Assembly (NCBI RefSeq): GCF_030272615.1
Contig: NC_081407.1
Span: 440,293,213-440,357,212 of the forward strand
Reading direction: 5' to 3'
DNA length: 64,000 bases
From: Cryptomeria japonica
Lineage: Eukaryota > Streptophyta > Pinopsida > Cupressales > Cupressaceae
In this document: positions 45,020-56,551 of the stretch, in pieces
How positions within the stretch are numbered: position 1 is the first letter of the stretch
How the letters are laid out: each line of letters opens with the position of its first letter
The notes under the pieces: generated by a model
What the model was told of the DNA's origin: nothing
Seen by the model: only the letters and a program-made list of their open reading frames with translations
The model's database searches: none
Made by a program: the position numbers and the translations under genes

Positions 45020-46040
45020 TTAAAGATGAAGAAGTTTCTCAGAAGGCCTAGTGATGAAGAGGTGAAAAATCTCACTAAAGCTGCCATAGCCAAAGCCAAG
45101 CACAATTACAATTTGAGGAGTACTAAGAGAGATAGCGATCAAGTTGAACCTGGGTCCATGTTTATAAAAGAAGTATCCTAGAAGAAAGAAGCAAGTAGTG
45201 CTACCCTGCCTCAAGTTGGTCAAGAAAAGAAAAATCAAGTAAAAGAAGTACCCAAGGGTACAGATGATAAAGCTACTAGTGATATACAAGAAACTGCCAC
45301 AATGAAGAAGGCAAGTCAGCCTAAAATAGAGAAAGCTAAAGCTACTACTGAGTTGACTAATAATTCCACATTTGATATGACTCAGGCTCTCACTCAGATG
45401 AAGGTTACTATCCCATTGATAGAATTATTGAAAATAAAGGAACATAGAGAAGCTACCCTATCTTTGTTTTTTAAGATACCTGACAGTAACACATATTTAC
45501 CTTCTAGTTCAATTAAGGATGAAAAGGATCAAGAGCTGCAAACCCTAGAGGTATATGTTGGAACAACTACTACCCAAGAACCCTCATAGGTTGATCCTTT
45601 CTATGTTACTTTATTAGTAAATAACCCGTTGATTAAAAATAGCATGATAGATTCTGGTGCAACTGTAAATGTAATGCCTCATGGTATCATGAAAGAATTA
45701 GGATTGTCAGTGAATACAGTGTATGGGAAATGTTATGCTATGAATAATAGAGAAGTGCCTATGATAGGTACGATGAAAGATGTTGAAGTAAAAATAGCAG
45801 CATTCCTTGAAGCAACATACAAGATGGATGTCATTGTAACTGACACCAAACCTCATTATGGGATGTTGTTGTCTAGGCAGTGGGCTACAACAGTGGGTGG
45901 AAATGTTCAGTCGGATCTGTCATATGCTACTTTCCCTATTAATGGAAGCCATGTTAAATTTTATAGAGAACCACGTGCCCCTAGGGTAATTGAGAAAGTA
46001 GATCCTAGTATGCTCAACTGCATCATTGATGTGGATCTTG
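45020..46040 (+). pseudogene. pol: Ogre-like linker and aspartic protease
   Basis: Pol frame entered by a frameshift near 45000. KVTIPLIELLKIKEHREATL (45401-45460) is the conserved lead-in seen also in the Tat element. The protease active site is SMIDSGATVNVMP (45641-45679), complete; a second motif, HYGMLLSRQW, is at 45855-45884. One TAG at about 45590. It would cut Gag-Pol. Confidence 0.82.
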
Positions 46041-46109
46041 ACAATTTTAGATTACAACCAATTTTACCTCAATTGAAGAATACTGACTCTATTGTGACTG
46101 AATTGGAAT

Positions 46110-46560
46110 CTCAACAACATGGTTTGTGGAAAATGTATTTTGATGGAGCTTTCTCTAAAGAAGGATCTGGAGCAGGAGTTCTCTTTGTATCCCCATCAGG
46201 TATAACTTTCAAGTATTCCTTCTTGCTAGCCTTTTAGTGTACAAATAATACTGTTAAATATCAAGCCTTGCTATTGGGGCTTGAAGTTGCAAAAAGGCAT
46301 GAGATTCAATTGTTAAAAGTGTTGGGAGACTCAAAATTGGTTGTTTCTTAAGTTAGAGCTAAGTATGCATCTAAGAATGATAGATTGAAAAGATACAAGC
46401 ATGCAGTATGGGATGTCATTGAGCATTTTAGTGCATTCTCTATAAATTGGATAGAAAGATCTAAAAATATCATGGCAAATTTCTTAGCAAATGTTGCATT
46501 AAAGAATGATGATGCAACACTAACCGGTATATCCATAGTTGAGGTAAAATTTAGGCCTGC
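46110..46560 (+). pseudogene. pol: Archaeal-type RNase H placed between protease and reverse transcriptase
   Basis: LWKMYFDGAFSKEGSGAG (46124-46177) matches KWQLYFDGSYTQHGSGAG of the Tat second RNase H. It continues CTNNTVKYQALLLGLEVA (46239-46292), LGDSKLVVS (near 46323) and NWIERSKNIMANFLANVAL. Catalytic Asp (YFDG) and Asp (GDS) are kept; the Glu of the AEYxAL motif is Lys here (AAA for GAA). Stops are TAG at 46236 and TAA at 46350. In the Tat element here this domain follows reverse transcriptase; here it precedes it. Confidence 0.82.
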
Positions 46561-46678
46561 CATTCCTGACAATGTATATAATTGGCAAGCGTTTGCTGAT
46601 GATGAAGATATTCTCAGGTTTATACAATGCATTGATGACTATGATGGACAAAGAATTGATTGCAATGCCTTGGTGTAA

Positions 46679-47451
46679 GTGGTTGAAAACAAAGAAACTG
46701 TGTTTGGAAACAACTTAGTTCAGTTAGAAACTAATGAAATACCTAAAGGGTTGGTAGAACTAGAAGGTATGTTTAGTTACAGTGACAGCCATCTGCACCA
46801 GCAATCAACCACTAAGTTAGAGGATTTAGAGGAAGTAAACTTGGGGACAAAATCATCCCCTAAGTTGGTGTATATTGGAAAAAATTTGCCTCCTCATGTC
46901 AGCATAAATCTTATTAATTTATTAAAGAAATATAAGCATGTCTTTGCTTGGTCTTATGAGGATCTGAAGGCATATAGACAAGATCTTTTTCAGCATGAAG
47001 TCCCTCTACTTCCAAACACTAAGCCTTTCAGAGAAAAGCAAAGACCTATCAACCCCCTATTAGAATCTATAATGCAGCAAGAACTGACCAAGTTAAGGGA
47101 AGGGGGAATTATTAAGTCTGTAAGGCATTCATCATGGGTCTCAAATTTGGTCCCGGTCAGAATGAAGAATGGGGACATTAGACTCTGTGTGGACTTTAGG
47201 AACCTAAATGTTACTTCCTTGAAAGATAATTACTCTTCTCCTAATATGGAGGCGATGTTGCAAAGAGTAACTGGTTGTGACCTATTGTCTATGATGGATG
47301 GGTTCTGAGGGTATAACCAGGTGTTAGTAAAGGAATCTAAACAATTCAAAATTGCTTTCACCACCCCTTGGGGAACATACGTGTATGTCAGAATGCCTTT
47401 TGGTTAGAATAATGTTGGAGCTACATTTCAGAGGGCAATGGATGTAGCTTT
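46679..47451 (+). pseudogene. pol: Ogre-like reverse transcriptase, first part
   Basis: KTNLPPHV-like lead-in, then YKHVFAWSYEDLKAY (46932-46976), EGGIIKSVRHSSWVSNLVPV (47099-47158), LCVDFRNLN (47192-47218), SMMDGF, stop, GYNQ (47288-47320), VRMPFG, stop, NN, and ATFQRAMDVAFK to the insertion point. Stops are TGA at 47306 and TAG at 47405. The catalytic motif is on the far side of chromo-2 at 60727. Confidence 0.88.
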
Positions 47452-50280
47452 CAAAGTGTGAGGCCCCACCCCGACCTTGTCTGACATTTCAGTGGTTTTT
47501 ATGATGAGACTATTATAGGTGCTTTATTTTTTTATGCATTATGGATTTAGAACTTATATGATTCCATGATTTGGATAACATTGCTATATGTTGATATTTT
47601 ATTTATATGCTTTATGATATAGAACACTACATGATTTTTGAATAGAATGAATTTGCGGTGATAAATGTCGTTATTGAATTTGTAGGAATTTACTATGATA
47701 ATAGAAATATGATGTATGTTTAAGTGCAGATCAAAATTATGAGAATTAGGATGAATTGCTTTTGTGAAAATGCTTGGATATAAGATGTACTAAATTGTTC
47801 AGATGTGAATTGTATGCAAGTGATGATGTGTATTATTATTCTTGTGATTTATATTATATGAGGTTATTTGAAGTTACTAATGTGTAAATTGAGATGCATA
47901 GGAAGTTATCCATGTGTCCATGGAAATATTACGGAGAACCAAACCTAGACCTATGTATGTTCGTAAAGCCAGGGTTTGTCTATTTGGAGAGACAACACCC
48001 CGTTTGTGTTGTATTTTATTCGTAACAGTAAATGATGCATGTGTGTTAAGTGTTATTTAACTGGTTTATGTAAAATCCACAAGAGACGATTTCATGTATA
48101 AATTTGTAAAAGTATTTTCTTTGTGTCACTTGAGACGTGTGGATTTATGTTTGAAGTTTTAAATTTGTCTCTTGGTGGGAATTGTTTAACTATAGTCTTT
48201 TTCAATTAATGTAATGAGATTCCATAAATGCCTTGGGTAAAGAATCTTTGGGATGGTCAACATAGGTTTGACCCGAAAATAAACTTCAGAGGGGTTAAAA
48301 AAGGGTTAAATAGGCACCGAGGGGTAGTTTAATAGGGTTTCCTAAAGCCCATAAGGTTTACCTAAGGGTTAGGGGTAATTTAAGGCAAGTTTCTACTCCC
48401 ATGTGACCTTTTAGACACCCTAAAAATTGACTTTTCTAAGTTGTGCGAAAATTGAAATTAGTAGACTTGAACCTAGTTGTAAACCTTCCTTTTCGAATGA
48501 GAGTTCCCTTTCCCATTTTACCTTACCTTCCTTTTTAGTTTTTAGAAACTTGTGAGAACTCTCACAATGGGCTTCTTAAGCAAGAATTAGAAAATTTGTG
48601 GGTAATCACCCACTCTCCATTTTTGGAGACAAAAGAATTTTGAAAAGAATAAGCTAGATTGTTGAATAGAGAATTTTGCTAAGGGTAGAAATAGAACAAC
48701 CGTAGAATTGGGCTGCTCATCCTCAACAAAACTAACCTACCTTTGGGCAGATTAAGGTTGGTTGTATTCTTCTTATAATGGATTTCTTATTGCATGTGTT
48801 GAAAGTAATGTTTGTGTAATAGATTTGTTTCCGTGCATGTTCTCTTGGAAATTTATTTGATATTTGTTTTTTAATACATTGTATGTGTGTTTGGGAGTAA
48901 CCAAGATCTCGTACTCTTAGGAGAGAGGAGGATCTTGTGGGTGGTAGAAGTGACAGCCCTCAAGTGAGAGACTCTCGTTAAGAGAGTGATCACAAGGGAT
49001 TTTGTGTGACCCTTGCTGCATGGCTTGTTTATGCATTGGGGGTCATAAGGAGGGAAATAAGGCATGAAAGCCTTGGGGGGCATAAGGAATAAGGGGTTGC
49101 TATACTTGATATATTTAGTTTTCCATGAGATGGCTACATGTTTTCCCATACTTGCAGTTCTCCTCAGGGTACTTGGTCCACTACCACCCTTAAAAAGGTC
49201 ATCACAACATGTGGTGCAGTGTAGTCTGGGTTGGGATGTGTTTTAGTTTGTGTGTATTCTGTCTTTTGTGTTTGCATGTTTGTTACTTGTCTAGGGCTTG
49301 GTTCTCCGAGCTCGGGGGTGGCTACCAGTTAGCCTAGGTTGGGAGGTGAGCACTCCATGGTCATATCCTTGATCTTATTTGCAGGTTGTTGAAAGAAAGG
49401 GATTAGGACAAGTGGAAAAATTCAATGGAGTTAATTGTTGTAGAATCCATTTGGAAATATGTTACTATTTTGTTTTAAAATGTCCTCATTATAAAAGTTG
49501 AGTGACCTATTTGTAAAATGACTATAGTGTCTTTCAAAGTAATTCCAAGAAATGTAATAGTTATTTGTTATATTGCAAAAGATGAAATGAATAATTCTAA
49601 AATAGTTTTCTAAAGTTTTGGTTTCCGAATTTAATTATTGTTGAGTATATTAATAATGTGGGAAGTAACTAAATTTATTTTACCCCTTTATGCATGTGAA
49701 ATAAATCCAGGAAATAAAGAAAGGAATTAATGGTTGTATACATATTGTTTTGAATAAAAATATTGCAGTTTAATTTCCTAATTTCATGATTTAAGTTTAA
49801 GGATTCTAGATAATTATAGTTGCAGAAAATAAAATCACATATATAATTGCAAAAATAAAACCTAAAGTAGTTATAATTATTTCTATGGTTTTAATTTAAT
49901 AAATTCTGGATTTATTAAGTTGCTGTTAAATTTATCGATTTCTGGGATTTACTTAGTTGTAGAAATAGAAATCTAGAGTAAATAGTTATTCGATTTAAAT
50001 AAATTCATAGTGCTATAGTTGTTGTTTTATGTTTAATAAATTTTGTTAATTACTTTTGTTGCAGAAAGTAGATCTAGAGTTAAATAGGCTATCTACTTTA
50101 AATAAAACAATATTTAAATATTATGCTGTATAAATTTATTTAAATCTGCCATTATTTAATTGCAGGGAATAAACCTATGGCTATATATCTTATCTCAGAT
50201 TTTAGCAAACTCGTATTCAAACCTAAAATAATAAACATTGATCAAAATCTGGATATTTAAATTAATATGTCTAAGGTTTT

Positions 50281-50510
50281 AAAAAATATATATATTTATA
50301 ACTATAATATATATTTGCAAAGTAAATTTGGCCAAAACATTATGCATTTAATATATAAAATATATATACATATATTTATATATATAAATATACATATAAA
50401 AATATATATATAGATATATATAAATATATATATATTTATATATTTATATATATAATATATATATTATAAATATAAAAAAAAAAAAAAGAAATTTTTTTTT
50501 TAAAAAAAAC
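50281..50510. repeat. (AT)n-rich tract in chromo-2 5' LTR
   Basis: Irregular TATATA, ATATTTATA and A-runs, directly before the GC island. The copy in the 3' LTR is 59375-59550. Confidence 0.85.
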
Positions 50511-50519
50511 GCAAAGGAA

Positions 50520-50765
50520 AAAGCGGGGTGGGGGGCAAACCGGGGCCTCGGCCGCGCAGGGCACACAAACCCTGTGCAGGCCACATCCATCACAGAGGCT
50601 GCAGCCTTTGTGCGGGCCACGCTCCGCACCAGTGGGCCATGGCCACTGTGCGGGCCGCGATGCACACAGTGGCCAAGGCCACTGTGTGGGTCGCGACCCA
50701 CTGGGGTATTTTGCCTCCGCCCAACCGCCATGGCCGTCGCCACAAATCGTCTGTTTGGCCCTAGA
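50520..50765. repeat. GC-rich island with short internal repeats in chromo-2 5' LTR
   Basis: About 245 bases of high GC in an AT-rich LTR, with repeated GGCCACTGTGYGGGYCGCGA words (for example 50639-50658 and 50679-50698) and several GTGCGGGCC copies. The 3' LTR copy is 59565-59850 with an added unit. Open frames here come from base composition. Confidence 0.8.
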
Positions 50766-51610
50766 TGCAAACTCAAATCAAAATAAAATATTAAACCCTA
50801 GGGTATTAATATAAAAATGATAAAATACAAATGTAAAGAGTATTTTATAACGCAAGATCCCTGGTTAGGGTTTGCATGGTTTGGTTTTAATAAATTTGGA
50901 AAGAAAACATTATATTGGTTAAATATATATATTTCAATATATGTGTTTATATATATAATTATAATTATTTATATACACATATATGTAAATAAGATTAGAA
51001 AGTTGTAGTTAAAGAATAAAGCGTATCTATAGGATTAAATATTTATTTAGTGTAGTTTTTTTTTTTTGAATAAATAAAATCAAGTGGGCAAACATTATTT
51101 ATTTAATCAACCTAAGGGTATTTCAATAAATAGTAATTTAATTGTCTTGCGTGGATATAGGTTTTGAAATTTAAAACCTATGGGACATTTTTCGTCATGG
51201 GCTTAATTATATCTTAGTTAAATTAATTTGAGCACATCTTAAGTATGGATTAAATTTGATTAATTTAAGTATATTTTAATTATGGACTAAATGGATGCTA
51301 GAAGAATAATTTTAGTTAGCTTTCTAAAAATCAATTAATAGCTATCCGTGATTAATTTTGCCCGCGTCAATTAATTATCTAATTTAATTGACTTATTAAA
51401 TTTGAGTAGACAATAAAACCATTCAATTGGAATTCCACCTTTAATCTTATTTTATTTCTGAATATTTGAGCTAGTAAATAAAGCTAATCCAAACATAGTT
51501 AAGACAAAACATGTTGTAGCATTTTATATTTGTCGATTTAATGCTCTTAACAGTTATGTTTTAAAAAAAAAAAATTCCCATTCTTGTCCTAAATTTTGGG
51601 CATGACATTT

Positions 51611-51622
51611 TGGTATCAGAGC
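51611..51622 (+). promoter_or_regulatory. Primer-binding site of chromo-2
   Basis: TGGTATCAGAGC, three bases after the LTR end, complementary to initiator tRNA-Met. Confidence 0.93.
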
Positions 51623-51775
51623 AAGGTTTCCACACTAGGAACCTTACTCCACCTATGTTTCACTTTAGATTAATTAATTTATTTTATTAATTTTATAAGA
51701 TATTTAAATTTAATTGATTAAATATTTTTCTAAAAGAAACTAGTTATTTAATTTATTTTATTTTTTCCTCTTAGG

Positions 51776-53194
51776 ATGCCTCTGACGACGCGACAAGCTC
51801 GCAAGCACGGAACAAGTCCTAGGCATGAGCGCATAGCACGTGAAGAGGTAGCTAGGGAGGAATTGGTTCCAGAAGAGAACCCAGAAGCACCTCCCAAACA
51901 GCCAAATGATCCTAACCGAAACCTCTTAGAAGCAATCCAGAACCTAATTGGCATAGTTCAGGAAAGGATTCCAGCAGAGAACCCTCAGGTTAGAAATCAG
52001 GACTCTGGGAGTCATAGATCAATTGAGAGGGAATGAAGCAGGAGCCCAGCTCCTATTCCTATAGAGAGTCAGGGTGGAAATGAGCTAGAGTCTGTGCACC
52101 TACCAGAACCACCTCTAGTGGTGGAGCTAGTTTACTTTGAGAGAGCTCATCGGGATCAAGGGGATCTTATCAGGAAGGTCATGCATCTCCAGCCACTATC
52201 TTTTGGGGGATCTACCGATGGGGTAGAGGCTGAGGCATGGCTTTTGAGCCTTGAGAGGTGCTTTGCATTGCACTCTTATGAGTGCAACCTAAAAGCACGT
52301 GTCATAGTCCATCCGCTGAGAGGAATGACCTCCACATGGTGGCGATAGGAGGAGTACAAATGTGGATTAGTTATTGATACTCTCACTTGGGAGATATTCA
52401 TAGAGAGGTTTCGGGAGACGTACCTATTAGAACATTTCAGACAGCATCGTATAGATGAGTTTCACGACCTCCAACAAAAGGGCTTATCAGTAACCCAATA
52501 TGAGAGAAAATTCTTTGAGCTCTTGCCTTACGTAGATTATCTAAAGGACGAGAAACTTCTCATCAACCGCTTCATTAGAGGATTAAATGCCGGTATAGCT
52601 AGGCCAGTGAGGATGTCTTCTCTAGAGAGCCTTCAGGTTGCCATGGAGAAGGCACTGATAGCCGAGGAAATTCAGGTCAGACCATAGGACACTAGGGATT
52701 GGTTTCAGAACCATAACCCCACACCCCAGACCTATGGATTCCAGAAACCACATTGGAATGGAAATAACCAAAACTCATAGGGGTTCTCCAAACCCCCTCC
52801 TCCGCAACAGACACCCCAAAACTAGAGGTAGAAGCCTCCACAGTATCAGTAGGGCACCAAGCCCAAGTAATGGCAGTCTTAGGGATAGAGGTAAGATCAG
52901 AGAGCGCAGGTGCCTTACACATCTCCGGTGAGGACTCAGCATTCATCCAGGGGTGGGTATAGTGGATCCAGTAGGACAGAAGGACAGGCTTTCTCTAGGC
53001 CCCAGGGCGCCCAGTTTCAGGCATGGGGTGCTTTCTTTACATGTGGAGCCATGGGGCATATGGCCAAGGTTTACCCTTAGGGTCAGATGGCAGGGAATCA
53101 GCAGATGGCCGCTTAAGAGCCAACAGTTGGTGATATGGGCAGGTCCCATAGAGTATTCACAGCGATTGACAACCACTAGACTGAGCATCAGGCC
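51776..53194 (+). pseudogene. gag: Chromo-2 gag
   Basis: ATG at 51776 (MPLTTRQARKHG), 165 bases after the primer site. One frame throughout, with about 14 stops (ten TAG, three TAA, one TGA). The Gag core is at 52190-52660: PLSFGGSTDGVEAEAWL, WEIFIERFRETYL, DEFHDLQQKG, RFIRGLNAGI. The zinc knuckle near 53036-53080 (FFTCGAMGHMAKVYP) has lost the first and last Cys. Stops cluster in the Gln-rich region before the knuckle (52680-52900), where CAG codons are common. Confidence 0.88.
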
Positions 53195-56100
53195 ATGGTC
53201 ATCGAGTCTACAAGTATGATCAAAGGTAACAATGTATCTATTTTGTTTGATTCAGGAGCTACTGGCTCCTTTATATCTCCATTGGTTGTGGAGCATTGCG
53301 GGCTAGTGGCAACTAGACAGGGTGTCAGTTGGGAAGTGGAATTAGCTTCAGGGGCTAGAGTGCCAGTGGAATCAGAGGTTAGGGCATGTCAGCTGCAGAT
53401 TGGCAAGACTACCACTTTAGTAGACCTTAGAGTGACACCACTTGGATCTTACGGTATCGTACTTGGCATGGATTGGCTTTATGCCCATAGAGCCAAGATG
53501 GATTGCCACCTGAAAAAGATCGAGTGTGAGGATGATCATGGTTCGCCCATAGTTATCACAGGTATTCAGAGACCCGTGTCTCTTTGTATGATCTCTACAA
53601 TGCAGCTTAAGTGGAGCATGCGAAAGGAATGTCAGCTTTTTTCTATCACTATCAGTGACAGAGGAGAAGAGGAAGAAAAGGAAACATCGCTTGACGACCA
53701 TCCTATCCTTAAGGGATATTCAGATGTGTTCCCTTCAGAGCTACCTGGAATGCCACCCCGTAGAGAGATTGACTTTCATATAGACCTTGTACCAGAAGCC
53801 GAGCAAGTTTCCAGAGCACCTTATAGGATGACCACAAATGAGCTTAATGAGCTCAAAATACAGCTTGAGGAACTCCTTGAGAAGGGTCATATTCGTCCTA
53901 GTGTATCCCCTTGGGGTGCACCAATTATCTTCATTAAGAAGAAGAATGGATCTCTCCTATTATGTATGGATTATTGGCAGTTAAATAAAGTAACCATCAA
54001 GAACCGATATCTTTTGCCCAGAATTGATGATTTATTCGACCAACTTCAGGGTGCCAAAGTCTTTTCCAAAATTGATCTGAAGTCAGGATACCATCAGCTG
54101 AGAATAGTGGAGAGTCATTCCCACAAGACCATATTTTGCACTAGATATGGTCACTATGAGTTCACCGTGGTTCCATTCGGTCTTACGAATGCCCCAACTA
54201 TTTTTATGAGCCTCATGAATGGGGTATTCCGTACATTTTTGGACCATTTTGTCATTGTGTTCCTCGATGATATACTGATATATTCTTGGAATGAGAAAAT
54301 GCATGAGGAGCACCTGAAACAGGTATTGCAGTGTTTGCGGGATAACCAGTTGTTTGGCAATTTGTCAAAGTGTGCTTTCTTTCGATCAGAGGTCAAGTAC
54401 CTTGGGCACGTTATTTTTGGTGATGGGATCTCAATTGACCCATCAAAGATCAAGGCTATTATGGATTGGCCAGCACCAACCAGTGTGACAGAGATGAGGA
54501 GCTTCATGGGCTTAGCAGGTTATTACCGATGTTTTCTTGAGGGATTCTCCAGAGTCACACATCCTATTACTTCTCTTCAGCGTAAAGGGAAGAAATTTGA
54601 GTGGATAGAGAGGTGTGAGAAGGCCTTTCAGGAACTCAAGAAGGCACTTACTAGCACTCCTATTCTTGTTGTACCAGATCCCTCAGCTGACTTCATGGTT
54701 TGTACAGATGCTTCACTAGAGGGTTTAGGAGCAGGTCTTATGCAGGATGGTAGGGCTATAGCTTTCGAATCTAGGAAACTTAAGACTCATGAACTTAATT
54801 ATCCTACTCATGACCTTGAGCTCACAACAGTAGTGCATGCACTTGTGAGGTGGAGACACTTCCTTTTAGGTCATCACTTCGAGCTACATTCAGATCATTA
54901 GAGTCTTCAGTACATTTTCACTCAGCTGAACCTTAATGCACGTCAGAGGAGATGGATGGAGTTCTTGTGCGAATATGATTTTGACATTCACTACATCAAA
55001 GGAAAGGAAAACGTAGTTATAGATGCTTTGAGTAGGAGACGTCACAAGGTTTACACCATATCTATGGGCACGGATTTGAGAGACCGTATACTACAGCACT
55101 TGCCAGAGGATGGATGGTATGCAGAGGTTTGTCAGGTAATATGATCTCAGGTTACTCTAGAGGGGAAATATGTGGATTATTCTTTGGACTCCGATGGACA
55201 ATTATGCCACAGAGGGCATATCTATGTACCTTCCTCTGGGGGATTGTGAAAGTTCATTGTCATAGAGGCTCGTAGAGCTCCTTATGTTGCGCATCCCGGA
55301 GTTAAAAAGTTGCATGCTAACTTGAGGTAGTTATATCATTGGCCAGGAATGCGGCAGCTCATTGCTGAGATAATAGCTCGATGCCTCGAGTGTCAGAGAG
55401 TAAAGGCGGAGCACCGCCATCAAGTGGGTTGCTCCAGTCTCATGCTATACCAGAGTGGAAGTGGGATATTATATCCATGGATTTTGTCATTGGTCTTCCT
55501 ATGTCTTCTCGTTGCCATGATGCCATCTTGGTGACAGTTGACAAGTTGACCAAAGTAGCTCACTTTTCACCGGTTCGGACTACCTTCACACCACCAGCAG
55601 TACCACAGGTGTTCTTGCAAGACATTGTCAGACTTCATGGCGTGCCACGCAAGATTATTTCTGATAGAGATTCCCTCTTCACTTCTTCCTTTTGGAAGTC
55701 ATTATAGGAAGCTATGGGAACTAAGCTCAATTTCAGTACAGCGTATCACCCAGAAATGGATGGTCAGATGGAACGAGTTAATCAGGTGTTAGAGGATATG
55801 CTTCGCATGTACGTCATGGATCATCAAACCAGATGGGAAGAGTACCTTCCCTTAGTGGAGTTTTCCTATAACAATGGGCATCACACTTCTTTGGGGATGC
55901 CACCCTATCAGGCATTATACGACAAACCTTGTAGGACACCGTTGAGTTGGGATCGCATAGAGGACAGAGTTGCTATTGGTCTTGAGATAGTTCAGGATAT
56001 GGAACAATAGGTGGATTTGATTAGGCAACATCTTAGAGAGGCTCAGGATAGACAGAAGAAATATGCTGATGTGAAGAGGATAGATCGTAGCTACTTGGTT

Positions 56101-56541
56101 GGAGACAGAGTCTTCTTGAGAGTGTGGCTGCATAAGAGTCCAATCCGTTATGGAAAGGGTTCTAAGCTTGCACCTCGCTTTGTAGGACCTTTTGAGATCC
56201 TTGAGAGGATAGGCCTAGTCGCCTACCATTTACCATTGCCACCTAGCCTGTCACGCATCCACGATGTGTTTCATGTATCAGTTTTAAGAAAATATATCTA
56301 TGATGAGTCTCATATTTTAGATTGGGATGCCTTGCAGGTGGAGTCAGACGAGCAGCTAGCTTTGGAGCCCATTCGCATTTTGGCATGCCGAACGCTGGCC
56401 CTTCGAGGTCGAGAGCTAGACCAGGTTAGGGTCCAGTGGGATTGTTATAATGAAGTTATGGCTTCATCGGAGGACGTAGCACGTATGAGATCAGAGTACC
56501 CCCACCTCTTTGATAAACTCCAGGAGGAAGTTCATGCCTAG
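53195..56541 (+). pseudogene. pol: Chromo-2 pol: protease, reverse transcriptase, RNase H, integrase, chromodomain-like tail
   Basis: 53195-54901 is open for 568 codons in the gag frame. Protease: [12 protein letters not shown] (53243-53278). Reverse transcriptase: [36 protein letters not shown] and catalytic FLDD (54261-54272). RNase [20 protein letters not shown], then TAG at 54899. Integrase: HPGVKKLH..CLECQ (55290-55395), MDFVIGLP, SDRDSLFTSSFW, AYHPEMDGQMERVNQ with its Glu. One frameshift near 55410. The tail (56355-56530) has LEPIRIL, VRVQWDCYNE and RMRSEYPHLF, the layout of a Tekay chromodomain, but the usual ATWE motif reads MASSE, so an aromatic residue used in histone binding is missing. 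Stop TAG at 56539. Confidence 0.93.
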
Positions 56542-56551
56542 AGGGGGAGGG
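56541..56551 (+). promoter_or_regulatory. Polypurine tract of chromo-2
   Basis: GAGGGGGAGGG directly before the 3' LTR start TGTGAGG, and directly after the pol stop codon. Confidence 0.9.

Larger units (their letters stand above)
47457..51607 (+). repeat. Chromo-2 5' LTR
   Basis: 4151 bp, TGTGAGGCCCC to CATGACA. Non-coding; small open frames repeated in both LTRs (such as 49064-49246 and 58161-58343) show no domain. It contains an AT-repeat tract and a GC-rich island. It differs from the 3' LTR by scattered substitutions and a 16 bp segment near 51070 absent at 60160. Confidence 0.95.

Noticed and set aside
49064-49246. 60-codon open frame conserved at 58161-58343
   Set aside because: It is conserved only because both lie in LTRs of one element; no domain, and differences between copies are not biased to silent sites by eye.
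50444-50814. Overlapping open frames of 68-110 codons on both strands
   Set aside because: They lie in the GC-rich island of an LTR, overlap in several frames, and the equivalent frames in the 3' LTR copy differ in length. Base composition explains them.
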